Below are positions 44,880-56,075 of a stretch of DNA of 64,000 bases, piece after piece (the stretch's first letter is position 1; the number at the start of each line of letters is the position of its first letter). A program made the translations under genes and the position numbers. The notes beneath the pieces were generated by a model, which saw only the letters and a program-made list of their open reading frames with translations, was not told the origin of the DNA and searched no databases. The DNA is taken from NCBI GenBank assembly GCA_963797635.1, contig CAWCPZ010000003.1:124001-188000 (forward strand). Direction: 5' to 3'. Source of the DNA: JAOUEA01 sp963797635. Lineage in GTDB: Bacteria > Actinomycetota > UBA4738 > HRBIN12.

Positions 44880-45170
44880 GTGTCGGTACGTCATGCAGAG
44901 CAGACCGTGATCATCGACGAAGGAACCGACGACGCCTTCGCGCTCGCCCAGCGGGTCCTCGATGAGATCGGCACCGTCTCGCATGTCGACCTGGAGGGCC
45001 GCTTCCTCCAAGGCACCACGCGCTCCGGGTTCCAGCGGGTCCGGGTGGGGATCACCGCCCGGCCGACGAGCCGCGGCACCGCGCTGGTGGTGGAGGCGTC
45101 CTCGCACGGCACCCGCAGTCAGGCCCGCAAGGGCGTCAGCCGGGTGGTCGGCGCGCTCGGCGTCGTCTGA
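44880..45170 (+). CDS. Small conserved-looking hypothetical protein
   Basis: A 96-residue protein with GTG start and GGAG seven bases upstream. It reads as an alpha/beta fold: VIIDEGTDDAFALAQRVLDEIGTVSHVDLEG, then beta strands GFQRVRVGITARP and GTALVVEASSHGTRSQARKG. The arrangement resembles a small SRPBCC-like or sensor fold, but I do not recognise the family. No signal peptide or membrane segment. It lies alone between the ligase and typA. Confidence 0.6.
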   Translation: MSVRHAEQTVIIDEGTDDAFALAQRVLDEIGTVSHVDLEGRFLQGTTRSGFQRVRVGITARPTSRGTALVVEASSHGTRSQARKGVSRVVGALGVV

Positions 45171-45175
45171 GTCCG

Positions 45176-47008
45176 CTAGTCCTTCGCCGGCTTGGCGCGA
45201 CGCCCGGCCTTCACGCGCCCCTGCTGGTCGAGCAACACCTTGCGCAGCCGCACGTGGTTCGGGGTGACCTCGACGCATTCGTCCTCGCGGATGAACTCCA
45301 GCGCCTGCTCCAATGACAGCTGCAGCTTCGGGATCAGACGGACGAGCTCTTCGGCGTTGGCCTTGCGCATGTTCGTGAGGTGCTTCTCCTTCGTGGGGTT
45401 CACGTCCATGTCGTCGGCCCGCGCGTTCTCGCCGATGATCATGCCTTCGTACACGTCCTCGCCCGGTCCCACGAACATCGCGCCGCGCTCCTGCAGGTTC
45501 AGCAGGGCGAACTGCGTGGTGACGCCCGTTCGGTCGGCGATGAGGGAGCCGCTGGGACGCGTGCGGAGTTCGCCGTGCCAGGGCTCGTAGCCCTCGAACA
45601 CGTGGTGGAGCTGGCCGGTCCCGCGGGTCTCGGTCATGAACTCGGTGCGGAACCCGATCAGCCCACGGGCCGGCACCAGGTACTCCATGCGGATCCAGCC
45701 GGTGCCGTGGTTCACCATCTGTTCCATGCGCCCCTTGCGCAGCGCGAGCAGCTGGCTGATCACCCCCAGGTAGTCCTCGGGCGCGTCGATCGCGACCCGC
45801 TCCATCGGCTCCTGCAGCTGGCCGTTCACCGTGCGCGTCACGACCTGCGGCTTGCCCACCGTGAGCTCGAAGCCTTCGCGCCGCATCATCTCCACCAGGA
45901 CCGCCAACTGGAGTTCGCCGCGGCCCTGCACCTCCCACATCTCGGGTCGTTCGGTCTCGAGCACGCGGATCGACACGTTGCCGACCAGTTCCTGGTCGAG
46001 GCGTCCCTTGAGGAGGCGGGCCGTCATCTTGTCGCCGTCGGTGCCCGACAGCGGCGAGGTGTTGATGCCGATCGTCATCGACAGGCTGGGCTCGTCGACG
46101 CTGGTGACCGGCAGCGGCCGAGGATCGGCGGGATCGGCCAGCGTCTCTCCGATCGTGATCTCCGCGATCCCCGCGACGGCGATGATCTCCCCGGGACCGG
46201 CCTCCTCAGCGTCGACGCGATCGAGGGCATCGGTGACGTAGAGCTCACCGATCTTGGCCTGCTCGATCGTGCCGTCGGCGCGGCACCACGCCACCGCTTG
46301 GCCGCGCGTGATCGATCCGTTGCGGACGCGGCACATGGCCAGGCGACCGACGTAGGGCGAGGCGTCGAGGTTCGTGACGAGCGCTTGGAGCGGGTGGCCC
46401 TCCTCGTACTCGGGCGCGGGGATGTAGGTGAGCAGGGTCTCGAACAGCGGCTTGAGGTCGGCCGCGAGCGTCTCCGGGTCCTCCCCCGCCTGGCCGGACC
46501 GGGCGTTCGCGTACAGGATCGGGAAATCGATCTGGTGCTCGTCGGCGTCCAGGTCCAGGAACAGCTCCTCCACCTCATGCACCACTTCACCCACGCGGGC
46601 GTCCGGGCGGTCGACCTTGTTCACCACCAGGATCACCGGCAGGCGCGACTCCAACGCTTTCCGGAGCACGAAGCGGGTCTGAGGCAGGGGACCTTCGCTC
46701 GCGTCGACCAACAGCAGGACCCCGTCCACCATCGTGAGCGCGCGCTCCACCTCACCGCCGAAGTCGGCGTGACCGGGCGTGTCGACGATGTTGATCTTGA
46801 TGTCGCCGTAGCGCACCGCCGTGTTCTTGGCCAGGATCGTGATGCCCTTCTCGCGCTCCAGGTCCATGGAGTCCATGACGCGCTCGTTCACGTCCTGGTT
46901 CTCGCGGAAGGCGCCGGACTGCCAGAGCATGGCGTCGACGAGCGTGGTCTTTCCGTGGTCGACGTGGGCCACGATGGCCACGTTGCGGATGTCGTTGCGG
47001 GTGGGCAT
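45176..47008 (-). CDS. typA: Translational GTPase TypA/BipA
   Basis: A 610-residue GTPase of the EF-G family. G1 is AHVDHGKTT, G2 includes EKGITI, G3 is DTPGHADF, G4 is NKVDRPDA. Later segments such as GRGELQLAVLVEMMRREGFELTVGKPQVV and the BipA-specific C-terminal domain are present. It binds ribosomes and helps 50S assembly, especially under cold or stress. ATG 47008 is preferred because GGAG lies eleven bases upstream; the GTG at 47020 is too close to it. The frame is intact for 1.8 kb. Confidence 0.96.
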   Translation of the reverse strand: MPTRNDIRNVAIVAHVDHGKTTLVDAMLWQSGAFRENQDVNERVMDSMDLEREKGITILAKNTAVRYGDIKINIVDTPGHADFGGEVERALTMVDGVLLLVDASEGPLPQTRFVLRKALESRLPVILVVNKVDRPDARVGEVVHEVEELFLDLDADEHQIDFPILYANARSGQAGEDPETLAADLKPLFETLLTYIPAPEYEEGHPLQALVTNLDASPYVGRLAMCRVRNGSITRGQAVAWCRADGTIEQAKIGELYVTDALDRVDAEEAGPGEIIAVAGIAEITIGETLADPADPRPLPVTSVDEPSLSMTIGINTSPLSGTDGDKMTARLLKGRLDQELVGNVSIRVLETERPEMWEVQGRGELQLAVLVEMMRREGFELTVGKPQVVTRTVNGQLQEPMERVAIDAPEDYLGVISQLLALRKGRMEQMVNHGTGWIRMEYLVPARGLIGFRTEFMTETRGTGQLHHVFEGYEPWHGELRTRPSGSLIADRTGVTTQFALLNLQERGAMFVGPGEDVYEGMIIGENARADDMDVNPTKEKHLTNMRKANAEELVRLIPKLQLSLEQALEFIREDECVEVTPNHVRLRKVLLDQQGRVKAGRRAKPAKD

Positions 47009-47189
47009 GGCGTTCGTCACTCCGGGATCGAGGGAGGGAAGGGATCGGGCGCGCGGATCGCGCGGCCTGCTCCGAGTCTACCCGCGGGCCTGACCCCGGG
47101 ACATCGCGCAACCCCCCGCCCGCGCACGCCGGACGTGTCAGGGGTGTAGAAACAGCCCACAGCGACCTGCCGACGAGAAAGGTTCGACC

Positions 47190-48459
47190 ATGGCGCATCC
47201 GAAAGACCGCCCCCGACCCATCGACCGGCGAGCGTTCCTGCAGCGGGCAGCCGCTGCCGGTATCGCGTTGCCGAGCATGGCCGCGATCCTGGCCGCGTGC
47301 GGGGACTCCGGCTCGAGCGGAGGGGATGCCAGCGCCTCGGCGGCGCTCCAGCTGGCGCGGCCCGACAACCCCGTCACCCTGCCGATCAGCGCCGACAACC
47401 CGGCGATCGCCGACGGACTCGATCCGGAGTCGGGGCCGCTGAAGATCTTCGGCTACAACGACTACATCTGGAAGAAGGTCCTCAACGGGTTCGGCGAACA
47501 GTACGGCGTCGACGTGGAGTACACGGTGTTCGACACGCCCGACGAGATGGTGTCGAAGATGCAGTCCAACGGCGCCGACTTCGACGCGGTCGTGACCGTG
47601 ACGCTCGAGAACATCGGCAAGCTCGCGCAGGGCGAACCTGATCCAGCCGCTCAACAAGACCTACCTCACCACCGCCACCGACCAGCTGTCGCCGGGGATC
47701 CCGGACTTCTACGACGTGGGCCGCCAGTACTCGATGCCCTACGTGATCTTCACCACCGGGATCGCGTGGCGCAACGACGAGGTCAGCGAGGACATCGCGG
47801 CGCTCGACAACCCGTGGGACGTGTTCTGGGACCCGAAGTACAAGGGCCAGGCCCACCTGTTGAACGGCTCGCGCGACACCTTGGCGGTGGGGCTGTTGCG
47901 CAAGGGCTACGACCCGAACGAGAGCGACCAGACGATCCTGGACGAGGTCAAGCAGGACCTGCTGGCCGGCGCCGACGAGATGGGCTGGAAGTACGACCAC
48001 GTCGACTACACCGAGCTCAGCACGAACCTGTGGCAGGTGCACAACACGTGGTCGGGGCAGATGGCCTATTACCAGTACTACCTGCCCAAGGGCCTGGACA
48101 TCACGGCGCTCAGCTACGCGTGGCCACCGCAGGGCCAGGGAGGACAGAAGGGCCTGATCTCCCACGACCTGTTCGCGATCCCGAAGGGCGCCGCGAGCCC
48201 GGTGCTGGCCCACGCGCTGATCGACTACCTGTACGACCCCAAGAACGCCATCGCCAACTACTCCTACGAGGGCTACCAGCCCACGGTGAAGTCGTTCAAC
48301 GAGGACGTCGCGGTCTCCGACGGCTTCCTGCCCGAGAGCCTCACCTACACGATCGTCACCGAGGACATGGTGCCGATGGGCGTGTCGGAGCTGGAGCTGG
48401 AGCCCGCGATCAACCAGCTCTACCAGCAGATCTACCAAGAAGTGACGGGTGGCGCGTAA
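47190..48459 (+). CDS. potD: Polyamine-type ABC transporter substrate-binding lipoprotein (one frameshift)
   Basis: About 420 residues when one extra base near 47640 is removed. The N terminus has a twin-arginine motif (DRRAFLQRAAAAG) followed by a lipobox (ILAAC), so it is exported folded and lipid-anchored. The mature part has the PotD pattern: LKIFGYNDYIWKKVLNGFGEQYG, DTPDEMVSKMQSNGADFDAVV, then YSMPYVIFTTGIAWRNDEV, WDVFWDPKYKGQ and IPKGAASPVLAHALIDYL. It probably binds spermidine, putrescine or a related amine. The next gene overlaps its end by 11 bases. Confidence 0.88.
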
Positions 48460-49372
48460 GGACGACCGGCCCGGGGGGGTCTGGTACCCCCGCTGGTTCT
48501 GGCCGTCGTTCGCGGCACCGGCCACGATCTGGCTCCTGCTGTTCTTCGTCCTGCCGTTCTACGTGGTGCTCTCGGTGGCGTTCGGGCGCCTCGACCCGAT
48601 CTTCCTGACGGCCGAACCGGTCTACAACCCGGTCCAGTGGGACACCACGCCGTTCCGCGGGGTGGTGACCAGGCTGTTCACCGCCGGCTCCATCGAGCAG
48701 GAGACCTTGGTCCGAACGCTGGTCTACGTGGGCATCGCGACCGCGGCATGCCTGCTGATCGGCTACCCCGTCGCCTACTTCGTGGCGCGGCACGCCAAGC
48801 GCACGAAGACCTGGCTGCTGGTGGCGTTCATCGCGCCGTTCTGGATCAGCTACATGATGCGGATGTTCGCCTGGGTGAACCTGCTCCAGGAGGACGGCTA
48901 CGTGAACCGGTTCCTGGAGGCGATCGGGGTGATCGACCATCCCGAACAGTGGCTGAGCGGGAGAGCCTCCACCGTGGTGTTCGGGCTGATCTACGGCTAC
49001 ATCCCGTTCATGATCCTGCCGTTGTTCGGCACGCTCGATCGCATGGACCGCTCGATGATCGAAGCGGCGCGCGACCTGGGCGCCGGCCAGGTCAAGACGT
49101 TCTTCCGCGTCACGTTGCCGCTGTCGAAACAGGGCATCCTGGCCGGCTGCATCATCGTGGCGTTGCCGATGTTCGGCGACTACTTCACCCAGACCTTGCT
49201 CTCCAGCACGCGCAACACGGCGATGTTCGGCAACCTCATCGTCAGTTCGATCCAGAGCTCGCTGGTGAACACGGGCGCCGCGTTGGTGGTGGTCATGGTC
49301 GTGCTGCTGATCGTGCCGATGCTCTACTACCTGCGCAGCACGAACGTCGCGAGGGAGCTGGCGGAACGATGA
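48449..49372 (+). CDS. potB: Polyamine-type ABC transporter permease
   Basis: A 307-residue permease with six transmembrane helices, starting FAAPATIWLLLFFVLPFYVVL. The EAA loop that contacts the ATPase is IEAARDLGAGQVKTFFRVTLPLS. This is the PotB pattern. GTG 48449 overlaps potD by 11 bases. The next permease overlaps its stop (ATGA). No ATPase subunit is present in the cluster. Confidence 0.9.
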   Translation: MARKDDRPGGVWYPRWFWPSFAAPATIWLLLFFVLPFYVVLSVAFGRLDPIFLTAEPVYNPVQWDTTPFRGVVTRLFTAGSIEQETLVRTLVYVGIATAACLLIGYPVAYFVARHAKRTKTWLLVAFIAPFWISYMMRMFAWVNLLQEDGYVNRFLEAIGVIDHPEQWLSGRASTVVFGLIYGYIPFMILPLFGTLDRMDRSMIEAARDLGAGQVKTFFRVTLPLSKQGILAGCIIVALPMFGDYFTQTLLSSTRNTAMFGNLIVSSIQSSLVNTGAALVVVMVVLLIVPMLYYLRSTNVARELAER

Positions 49373-50280
49373 GCGGCCCGCTCTCGGTGCAGGCACCTCC
49401 GGCGAGCCGTCGATTGACGTCGTGGATCGCCAACCCGTGGGCCCAGGCCCGGTTCCTGTGGGTGGCGGTGTTCGGCTACCTCGCGTGGTCGCTCGTGCCC
49501 GTCTTCATCGCCGTGGCCTACTCGTTCAACGCGGGGAAGGCGCAGACCACCTGGCAGGGGTTCTCGGCGACGCGCTGGTTCATCACCGACGTCAACTCCG
49601 TGTGGCAGGACGAGACCTTGCGCTCGGCGCTGTTCCAGAGCCTGAAGCTGTCGGCGCTCACGGTGGTGATCGCGGTGCCGCTGGGCGTGGCCTTCGCCAT
49701 CGCGCTCGACCGGTGGCGCGGTCGCGGTGCGGGCACGAGCGACTTCGTGATGCTGTTCTCGTTCATCACGCCGGAGATCGCGATCGGCGTGGGCCTGTTC
49801 CTGATGATGACCAAGCTGGTCGAGCAGATCGGCCTGGGGTTCACGGCGCAGGTCCTGGGGCTGTCGATGTACGAGCTCGCCTTCACCGTGATCATCGTGC
49901 GGGCACGGTTGCTGTCGGTGGGCAAGCACTACGAGGAAGCGGCCATGGACCTCGGCGCCTCGCCCACCAACGCGATCCGGCGGGTGCTCCTGCCGCTGCT
50001 CTCGCCCGCGATCTTCGCGAGCGTCGCCATCGTGTTCGCCTCGGCCATCGACAACTTCGTGATCTCCCAGCGCCTGTGCGCCGACGCCTCGTGCCAGACG
50101 ATCCCGATCGTGATCTATTCGTCGGCGCGCCGGTCCCCGTTGCCGTCGTTGAACGCCCTCGCCACGATCGTGCTCGTGCTCTCGACGGTGTTGATCGGGG
50201 CCGCCGTGGTCGGCTACCGCGCGATGACGAGGGGCGAGCGCGCCGCCGACGAAGCGCCCGTGCTAGCGTCCGGCGGATGA
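49369..50280 (+). CDS. potC: Polyamine-type ABC transporter permease
   Basis: A 303-residue permease of PotC type with six helices and the EAA loop EEAAMDLGASPTNAIRRVLLPLL. FVISQRLCADASCQTIPIVIYSSARRSP near the end is the typical PotC segment (D-NF-IS). It is coupled to potB and to the following PPK2 gene through four-base overlaps, so a single mRNA covers transport and PPK2. Confidence 0.9.
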   Translation: MSGPLSVQAPPASRRLTSWIANPWAQARFLWVAVFGYLAWSLVPVFIAVAYSFNAGKAQTTWQGFSATRWFITDVNSVWQDETLRSALFQSLKLSALTVVIAVPLGVAFAIALDRWRGRGAGTSDFVMLFSFITPEIAIGVGLFLMMTKLVEQIGLGFTAQVLGLSMYELAFTVIIVRARLLSVGKHYEEAAMDLGASPTNAIRRVLLPLLSPAIFASVAIVFASAIDNFVISQRLCADASCQTIPIVIYSSARRSPLPSLNALATIVLVLSTVLIGAAVVGYRAMTRGERAADEAPVLASGG

Positions 50281-51111
50281 GCGAAGGGCGTGTCCGCGAC
50301 CTCCTGCGGGCGGGGGGCGACGGCAACGCCATCCTGCCGGGCATCGACCCGCGCGACACGCCCGGCGTCGACGATCGCGCAGACGGCCGAGGCGGCGGTC
50401 CCCGAGCTCGCCGATCGCCTCGACCACCTCCAGGAACGGCTCTGGGTGGAGGGGAAGCGCTCGCTCCTGGTGGTGCTGCAGGGCATGGACACCAGCGGCA
50501 AGGGCGGCACGGTCCGTCACGTGTTCTCATCGATGAACCCGGCCGGCGTGGACGTCGCCTCGTTCAAGAAGCCCACCGACGAAGAACTCCAACACGATTT
50601 CCTCTGGCGGATCGAGCGCAGGCTCCCCGCTGCGGGCCAGGTGATGGTGTTCGACCGGTCCCACTACGAGGACGTGCTGATCGTGCGGGTGCGATCCCTC
50701 GTGCCCGAAGCGGTCTGGCGGCCGCGCTACCGCGAGATCGTCGAGTTCGAAGAACGGGTGGCGGCCGCCGGCACCACGATCGTGAAGTGCATGCTGCACA
50801 TCTCCTACGACGAGCAACGGGAGCGACTGCTGGCACGCCTCGACGACCCCGAGAAGCACTGGAAGTTCCACGAGGGCGACCTCGAGGAACGACGGCGCTG
50901 GCAGGACTACCAGGCGGCCTACGAGGAGGCGATCCGCGAGTGCTCGACCGAGGCGGCGCCGTGGTTCGTCGTGCCCTCGGACCGCAAGTGGTACCGGAAC
51001 TGGGCCGTCTCCTCGCTCCTGGTCGAGACCCTCGAGGACATGGATCCGCAGCTGCCCCGTCCCGACCTCGACGTCGATGCCCTGAAGGCGCGACTGCAAC
51101 CGCCCAACTGA
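50277..51111 (+). CDS. ppk2: Polyphosphate kinase 2 family protein (one frameshift)
   Basis: About 277 residues when one extra base near 50371 is removed. Walker A is LQGMDTSGKGGTVRHVF, the second conserved block SFKKPTDEELQHDFLWR, Walker B/lid VFDRSHYEDVLIVRV, and KWYRNWAVSSLLVETL near the end. It matches single-domain PPK2 (polyphosphate:nucleotide phosphotransferase), which moves phosphate between polyphosphate and AMP, ADP or GDP. The ATG overlaps the potC stop, an odd partner for a polyamine transporter: polyphosphate and polyamines bind each other, so a link is conceivable but unproven. Confidence 0.88.
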
Positions 51112-51264
51112 GCCGGCCGTTGCACCGAAGGGCCTAGGGCATGCGTCGCACGCCATGGTGTTCCTGCGTCTGCCGAGGATTCATCCCTTCGGAGTAGGAC
51201 ACCGACCCCCTGCGTTCCCTATCCTGGGGACACCCCGTATCCCCCGAGCGAAGGAACCCCCCGA

Positions 51265-54200
51265 ATGCGTCGTACCACCACCCTGGTCATCGCGCTGTCG
51301 ATGGCCGTCTCCGGACTGAGTCTGCTGCCCGCCGCGCCGGCCGTCGCCGCGGGCGCCCTCAGCACCGCGCAGCCCACGTTGGTCTCCGCCGATCCGGCCG
51401 ACTGGACGCCCAACATCCAGGACGGGCAGGTCAACGCGATCGTCCAGGTGGGCAACCAGGTGATCGTCGGCGGTCAGTTCCTGCAAGCCAAGAACATCAG
51501 CGGCAACCTGCTCGACGTCTCGAGCATCCTGGCGTTCAACGCCACCACCGGGACGATCAACAAGAACTTCATGCCCACGTTCGACGGCGAGATCCTCGCC
51601 CTGGGGACCGATGGCACCAGCGTCTACGTCGGAGGCCGTTTCGCCACCGTGAACGGGCAGACCGGATACAAGCGCCTGGTGAAGCTGGATCCGGCCAACG
51701 GACAGATCGTGACGCCGTTCAAGGCGAAGATCGGCGCCGGCGAGGCCGTGCACGACATGTCGTTCGCCAACGGCAAGCTCTACATCGGCGGGGCGTTCTC
51801 GGCCGTCCAGGGCGTCGCCCGCGAGAAGTTCGCGGCGCTGAACCCGGTGAGCGGCGCCCTCGACCCCACCGTCGACGTGGCGTTCACGGGCAAGCACAAC
51901 GGCGGCACCGGCCGCATCCGCAAGTTCGACATCACGCCCGACGGCACCAAGATGGTGGCGGTCGGCAACTTCACCCTGGTCGACGGCCAGGATCGTGACC
52001 AGGCCGCCATGGTCGACCTGACCACGGACACGGTCGCCAACTGGCAGACCAACCGCTTCAAGTCGGCCTGCTCCTCCTTCTTCGACACCTACACCAACGA
52101 CGTCGACATCGCCCCCGACGGCTCCTACTTCGTGATCGGCACCACCGGCGCCTTCATGGGCGGCGCGAACGCCGGGGTGCTGTGCGACACGACGTCGCGC
52201 TGGGAGATCAACGCCACCGGCACGGCCCTGCAGCCCACGTGGGTCGACTACACCGGTGGGGACACCACCTTCAGCGTGACCGCCACCAACACGGCGGTCT
52301 ACGTCGGCGGTCACCAGCGCTGGTGGAACAACCCGTACTCGGCCGAACGGCGACGCCGCGGGCCAAGGCGCGATCGACCGCATGGGCATCGCCTCGCTCG
52401 ATCCGCTGAACGGCCTGCCCTTCAGCTGGAACCCGATCCGCGACCCCCGTGGCCTGGGCGTCCAGATGATGCTCGCCACCCCCGCGGGCCTGTGGGTGGG
52501 CTCCGACACCTCGGGCATCGGCGGCGAGTACCACGGCAAGATCGCCTTCATGCCGCTGGCGGGCGGCGCTTCGGTGCCGGCCCCGTACGTGGCGACGCTG
52601 CCCAACGACCTCTACACCGTGCCGCAGAGCGGCTGCCTGAGCCAGGACCCCTCCGTCCTGTACCGCGTGAACGCCGGCGGCTCCCTGGTGCCGAGCGGCA
52701 ACTGCCAGATCGACTGGGCGGTGGACACCGCCGCGGCCCCGAGCCTGCTGCACAACACGGGCGCGAGCGCGGTGACCGGCGGCACGCCGACCCTCAACGG
52801 CACCGTGCCGGCGGGCACGCCGATCGGCATCTTCTCGGCTGCCCGTGAGGATCCGAGCGGTGGCAACGAGATGCAGTGGAACTTCAACGTGCCCGCGGGC
52901 AAGCAGGTCAAGGTGCGGATGTACTTCGCGAACTTCGCGGGCAACCTGAAGTCGACCGGGCAAGCGCGTGTTCAACGTGTCGATCGACGGGGCGACCGTG
53001 CTGCCGAACTTCGACATCAGCGCCTCGATCGGCTTCCAGGTCGGGGGGATGCGCGAGTTCACGGTGACGAGCGACGGGCAGGTCAACGTGCTCTTCTCCC
53101 ACCTCGTGAACAACCCCATCGTGAGCGCGATCGAGGTCATCGACCCGAGCATCGCGCCCGGCGGCGGTGGCGGCGGCCTCGAATACCTGGCGCGCCGCTC
53201 CTTCGACGGCTCGGCGACGGGGACGGCGACGACGCTGTCCACGCCCGGCACCGACTGGTCGCACGCCCGTGGGGCGTTCGTCACCAACGGCAAGCTCTAC
53301 GGCGGCTGGGACAACGGACTCTTCTACTCCCGTCCGTTCGACGGCACCACGGTGGGCGCGCCCACCCAGGTGGACCTGCACGGACTCACCACGTCGAACT
53401 TCCCGGTCGCCAACATCACGGGCATGTTCTTCACGAACGGCCGCATCTACTACACGCTGGCCAACGACGCCCGGATGTACATGAAGTACTTCACGCCCGA
53501 AGACGACGCCGTGGGCACGCAGACCTTCACGGTCAGCGGCGCCACCGACGGACTCAACTGGAGCGCCGTGAGCGGCATGACGTTCGCCCAGGGCAAGATC
53601 TACTTCGGGCGCACGAACGGCAACCTCTCCCGCATGAACTTCGCCAACGGCGTCCCCACCCCGGGCACCGAGGCGCTGATCAGCGGCCCGGCCACCGGCG
53701 ACGGCAAGACGTGGACCTCGCGCGGGATGTTCATCTACGGCCAGGCCGTGGACGGGTTCGCCCCGACGGTTCCCGGCAAGGCGTCGGGCGTGAGCAACAG
53801 CACCAGCTCGATCGACCTGACGTGGGCGGCGTCCACCGACAACGTCAGCACGACCCTGGACTACCACGTGTTCCGCGACGGGATCGACATCGCCACCGTG
53901 CCGAGCGCCTCCACCACCACGGTGTCCTACACCGACGCCGGGCTGGTCGGAGGATCGCAGCACACGTACCGCATCGCCGCGGTCGATGCCGCCACCAACG
54001 CGAGCGGTCAGTCGCCCGACTCCGATCCGATCACCGTGCAGACGCCCGACCTGACACCGCCCACGGTGCCGGGGGCGCCGACGGCCACGGCCAACGGCAA
54101 GACCAAGGTGGACCTCGTGTGGCCCGCGACCACGGACGATCGTCCGGGCCAGGTCACGTACCGGATCTACCGCGACGGATCCCAGGTCGGCAGCGTGACG

Positions 54201-54890
54201 AGCGGCTCGAACACCACCGTGTCCTTCACCGACACGGGCCTGAGCCCGGCGACGAGCTACACCTACACCGTGGACGCGGTCGACGTGGCCAACAACCCGA
54301 GCGCCCAGAGCGAGGCGTCCAACACGGTGACGACCGCCGGCGTGATCTTCGCCGACGGCTTCGACGGCGGGAACTTCACGAACTGGACGTCGAACACCCG
54401 GGTCAGCATCGACGGGACCAAGGGCGCCACCGCGACGCCGAGCGCGCTCGCCAGCCCCACGTCGCAGAGCGCCTTCCTGGTCAAGGACCTGCCGGCGGAG
54501 TTCGGGTCGATCTGCATGAGCACGGCCGTGAACCTCACCACGCAGAACGGCACCGCGCTGGACCTGTTCCGCCTGCGCACCGGCGCGAACGGCGGGATCA
54601 ACAAGGTGTTCCTGAACACCAGCGGTCAGCTCGTGGTGAAGTCCGACGTCACGAACAACACGAAGAACTCCGGCGTGGCCCTGCCCGCGGGATGGAACAC
54701 CGTCGAGCTGTGCACGACGGTCGGGACGACCGGCACGGCCGACCTGTATCTCAACGGCACGAAGATCGTGAACGGGTGGGTCCAGGACACGGGCACGACG
54801 CCGGTGGCCAAGATCAACCTCGGCGAGAGCGCCAACCGGACGTTCACGGTCAACTTCGACGACGTGGTGGTCGACGCCTTCCCAGGCTGA
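51265..54890 (+). CDS. Large secreted beta-propeller / malectin / fibronectin type III protein (two frameshifts)
   Basis: About 1200 residues when extra bases near 52344 and 52963 are removed. A Sec signal peptide (LVIALSMAVSGLSLLPAAPAVAA) leads to a propeller-like region with repeated VYVGGRF, LYIGGAFSAV, MVAVGNFTLVDG blades (residues about 30-400). A malectin-like carbohydrate-binding domain follows (WNFNVPAGKQVKVRMYFANFAG then KRVFNVSIDGATVLPNFDI), then a second propeller-like region, two fibronectin type III domains (about residues 835-1035) and a C-terminal LamG/CBM-like beta sandwich. It has no LPXTG or membrane anchor. It probably binds polysaccharide at or outside the cell surface. 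Confidence 0.85.
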
Positions 54891-54928
54891 TCGAGCACCG
54901 CAACGATCTCCCTGCTCGGGGAGGGGCT

Positions 54929-54954
54929 CACGGGGGCGCGGCCGCGCCCCCGTG
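54929..54954. terminator. Strong hairpin terminator
   Basis: A perfect palindrome with 13-base arms, CACGGGGGCGCGG / CCGCGCCCCCGTG, lies 39 bases after the stop of the secreted protein and 38 bases before the end of the convergent epimerase. Folded with a small loop it is the most stable hairpin seen in the window and can terminate from both sides. Confidence 0.85.
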
Positions 54955-54991
54955 ATCCATATCTGGGCTCGACCACCGCCGCCCGGCGGGC

Positions 54992-55988
54992 TCAGTCCTG
55001 ACGCGACCGCCAGGCCTCGAGCAGCTCACGCTCGCGGTCCGCCGGGAGGCCACACGCGTTCGCGGCGTCCGGGTCTCGCCGGCGTTCTTCATCCCAGGCC
55101 AAGGGTGTCGCGCACGGTGTCGGCGACCGGCCGCGTCTCGAGTCCGGCCGCCACCGCGGCCCGCGAGTCGTACCGGTGGGCGCCCGCATCCTCGGGTTCC
55201 CAGATCGGGAGCTGGGTGTGCCGGTCGTCGCCGAGCTGGCCGAGGAGCCAGTCGGCGTCGACCCACTCGATCTGCGTGTCGGCGCCGGACGCGGTCTTCG
55301 CCGCCTCGAGGACCTCGCCGATCGTCGTCGTCCCCGCCGGATGCACGACGTTGAACGTGCCGCCGGTGCGCGTGTCGGCCAGGTGCAGCACGAACGCCGC
55401 GAGGTCACGCGCATCGACGAACTGGATCGGCTCGTCCGCGGGGCCGGGCGCCAGCATGATCCCGCCTTCGGATGCGCGACGCAGCCAGGAGGTGAACCGA
55501 TCCGTGGGGTCGAACGGGCCGACGATGTAGCCCGGTCGGATCACCGCGCCACGGTCCCCGAAGCCCTCGCGCACGACCTCCTCGCATGCCGCCTTGAGCG
55601 GGCCGTAGGACTCCCAGGTGATCTCCTCGGAGTCGGGCCAGGGCGGCTGGTGCGTGGGCGAATCCTCCGTGGCGCCCGGCGGCAGCCCTTCGAGATGGGC
55701 CGAGATCGAGGAGATGTAGCCGTACCAGGCGCTGTCGGCCAACAGCTCGGTGGAGGCCCGGACGGCCCGGGGCACGTATCCGCAGGTGTCCACGACGGCA
55801 TCGAAGGTCCGGCCCCGGAGGGCATCGACCCCTTCGTCGCGATCCCCGTGCACGTGCTCAGCCTCCGGATGGACGTCATCCGTTCCCGAGCCGCGATGGA
55901 AGATCGTCACCTCGTCCCCTCGTTCCAGCGCCATGCCGGTCAGCGCCCGGCCCGAGAACTGCGTTCCCCCGATCACCAGCAGCTTCAT
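54992..55988 (-). CDS. NAD-dependent epimerase/dehydratase family protein (one frameshift)
   Basis: About 330 residues with one extra base near 55100. It begins MKLLVIGGTQFSGRALTGMAL with the Rossmann GGTxxxG loop, followed by a typical extended-SDR layout: VVDTCGYVPRAV, a YGYISS segment, a SYGPLKAACEEVV active-site region (Tyr-x3-Lys), RPGYIVGPFDPTDRF and FVDARDLAAFVLHL. It acts on a sugar nucleotide or a related polyol; the substrate is unknown. GGGGGCGGG lies before ATG 55988. The C-terminal tail (RRRDPDAANACGLPADRE) follows the break. Confidence 0.82.
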
Positions 55989-56075
55989 CCCGCCCCCTTT
56001 CCCGCGCACTCTACGTGGACGTTGGAGATCAGGTATCGACGGTCGGCGCGGGTGAGCCGTCTGAGGCCGCTCGGG

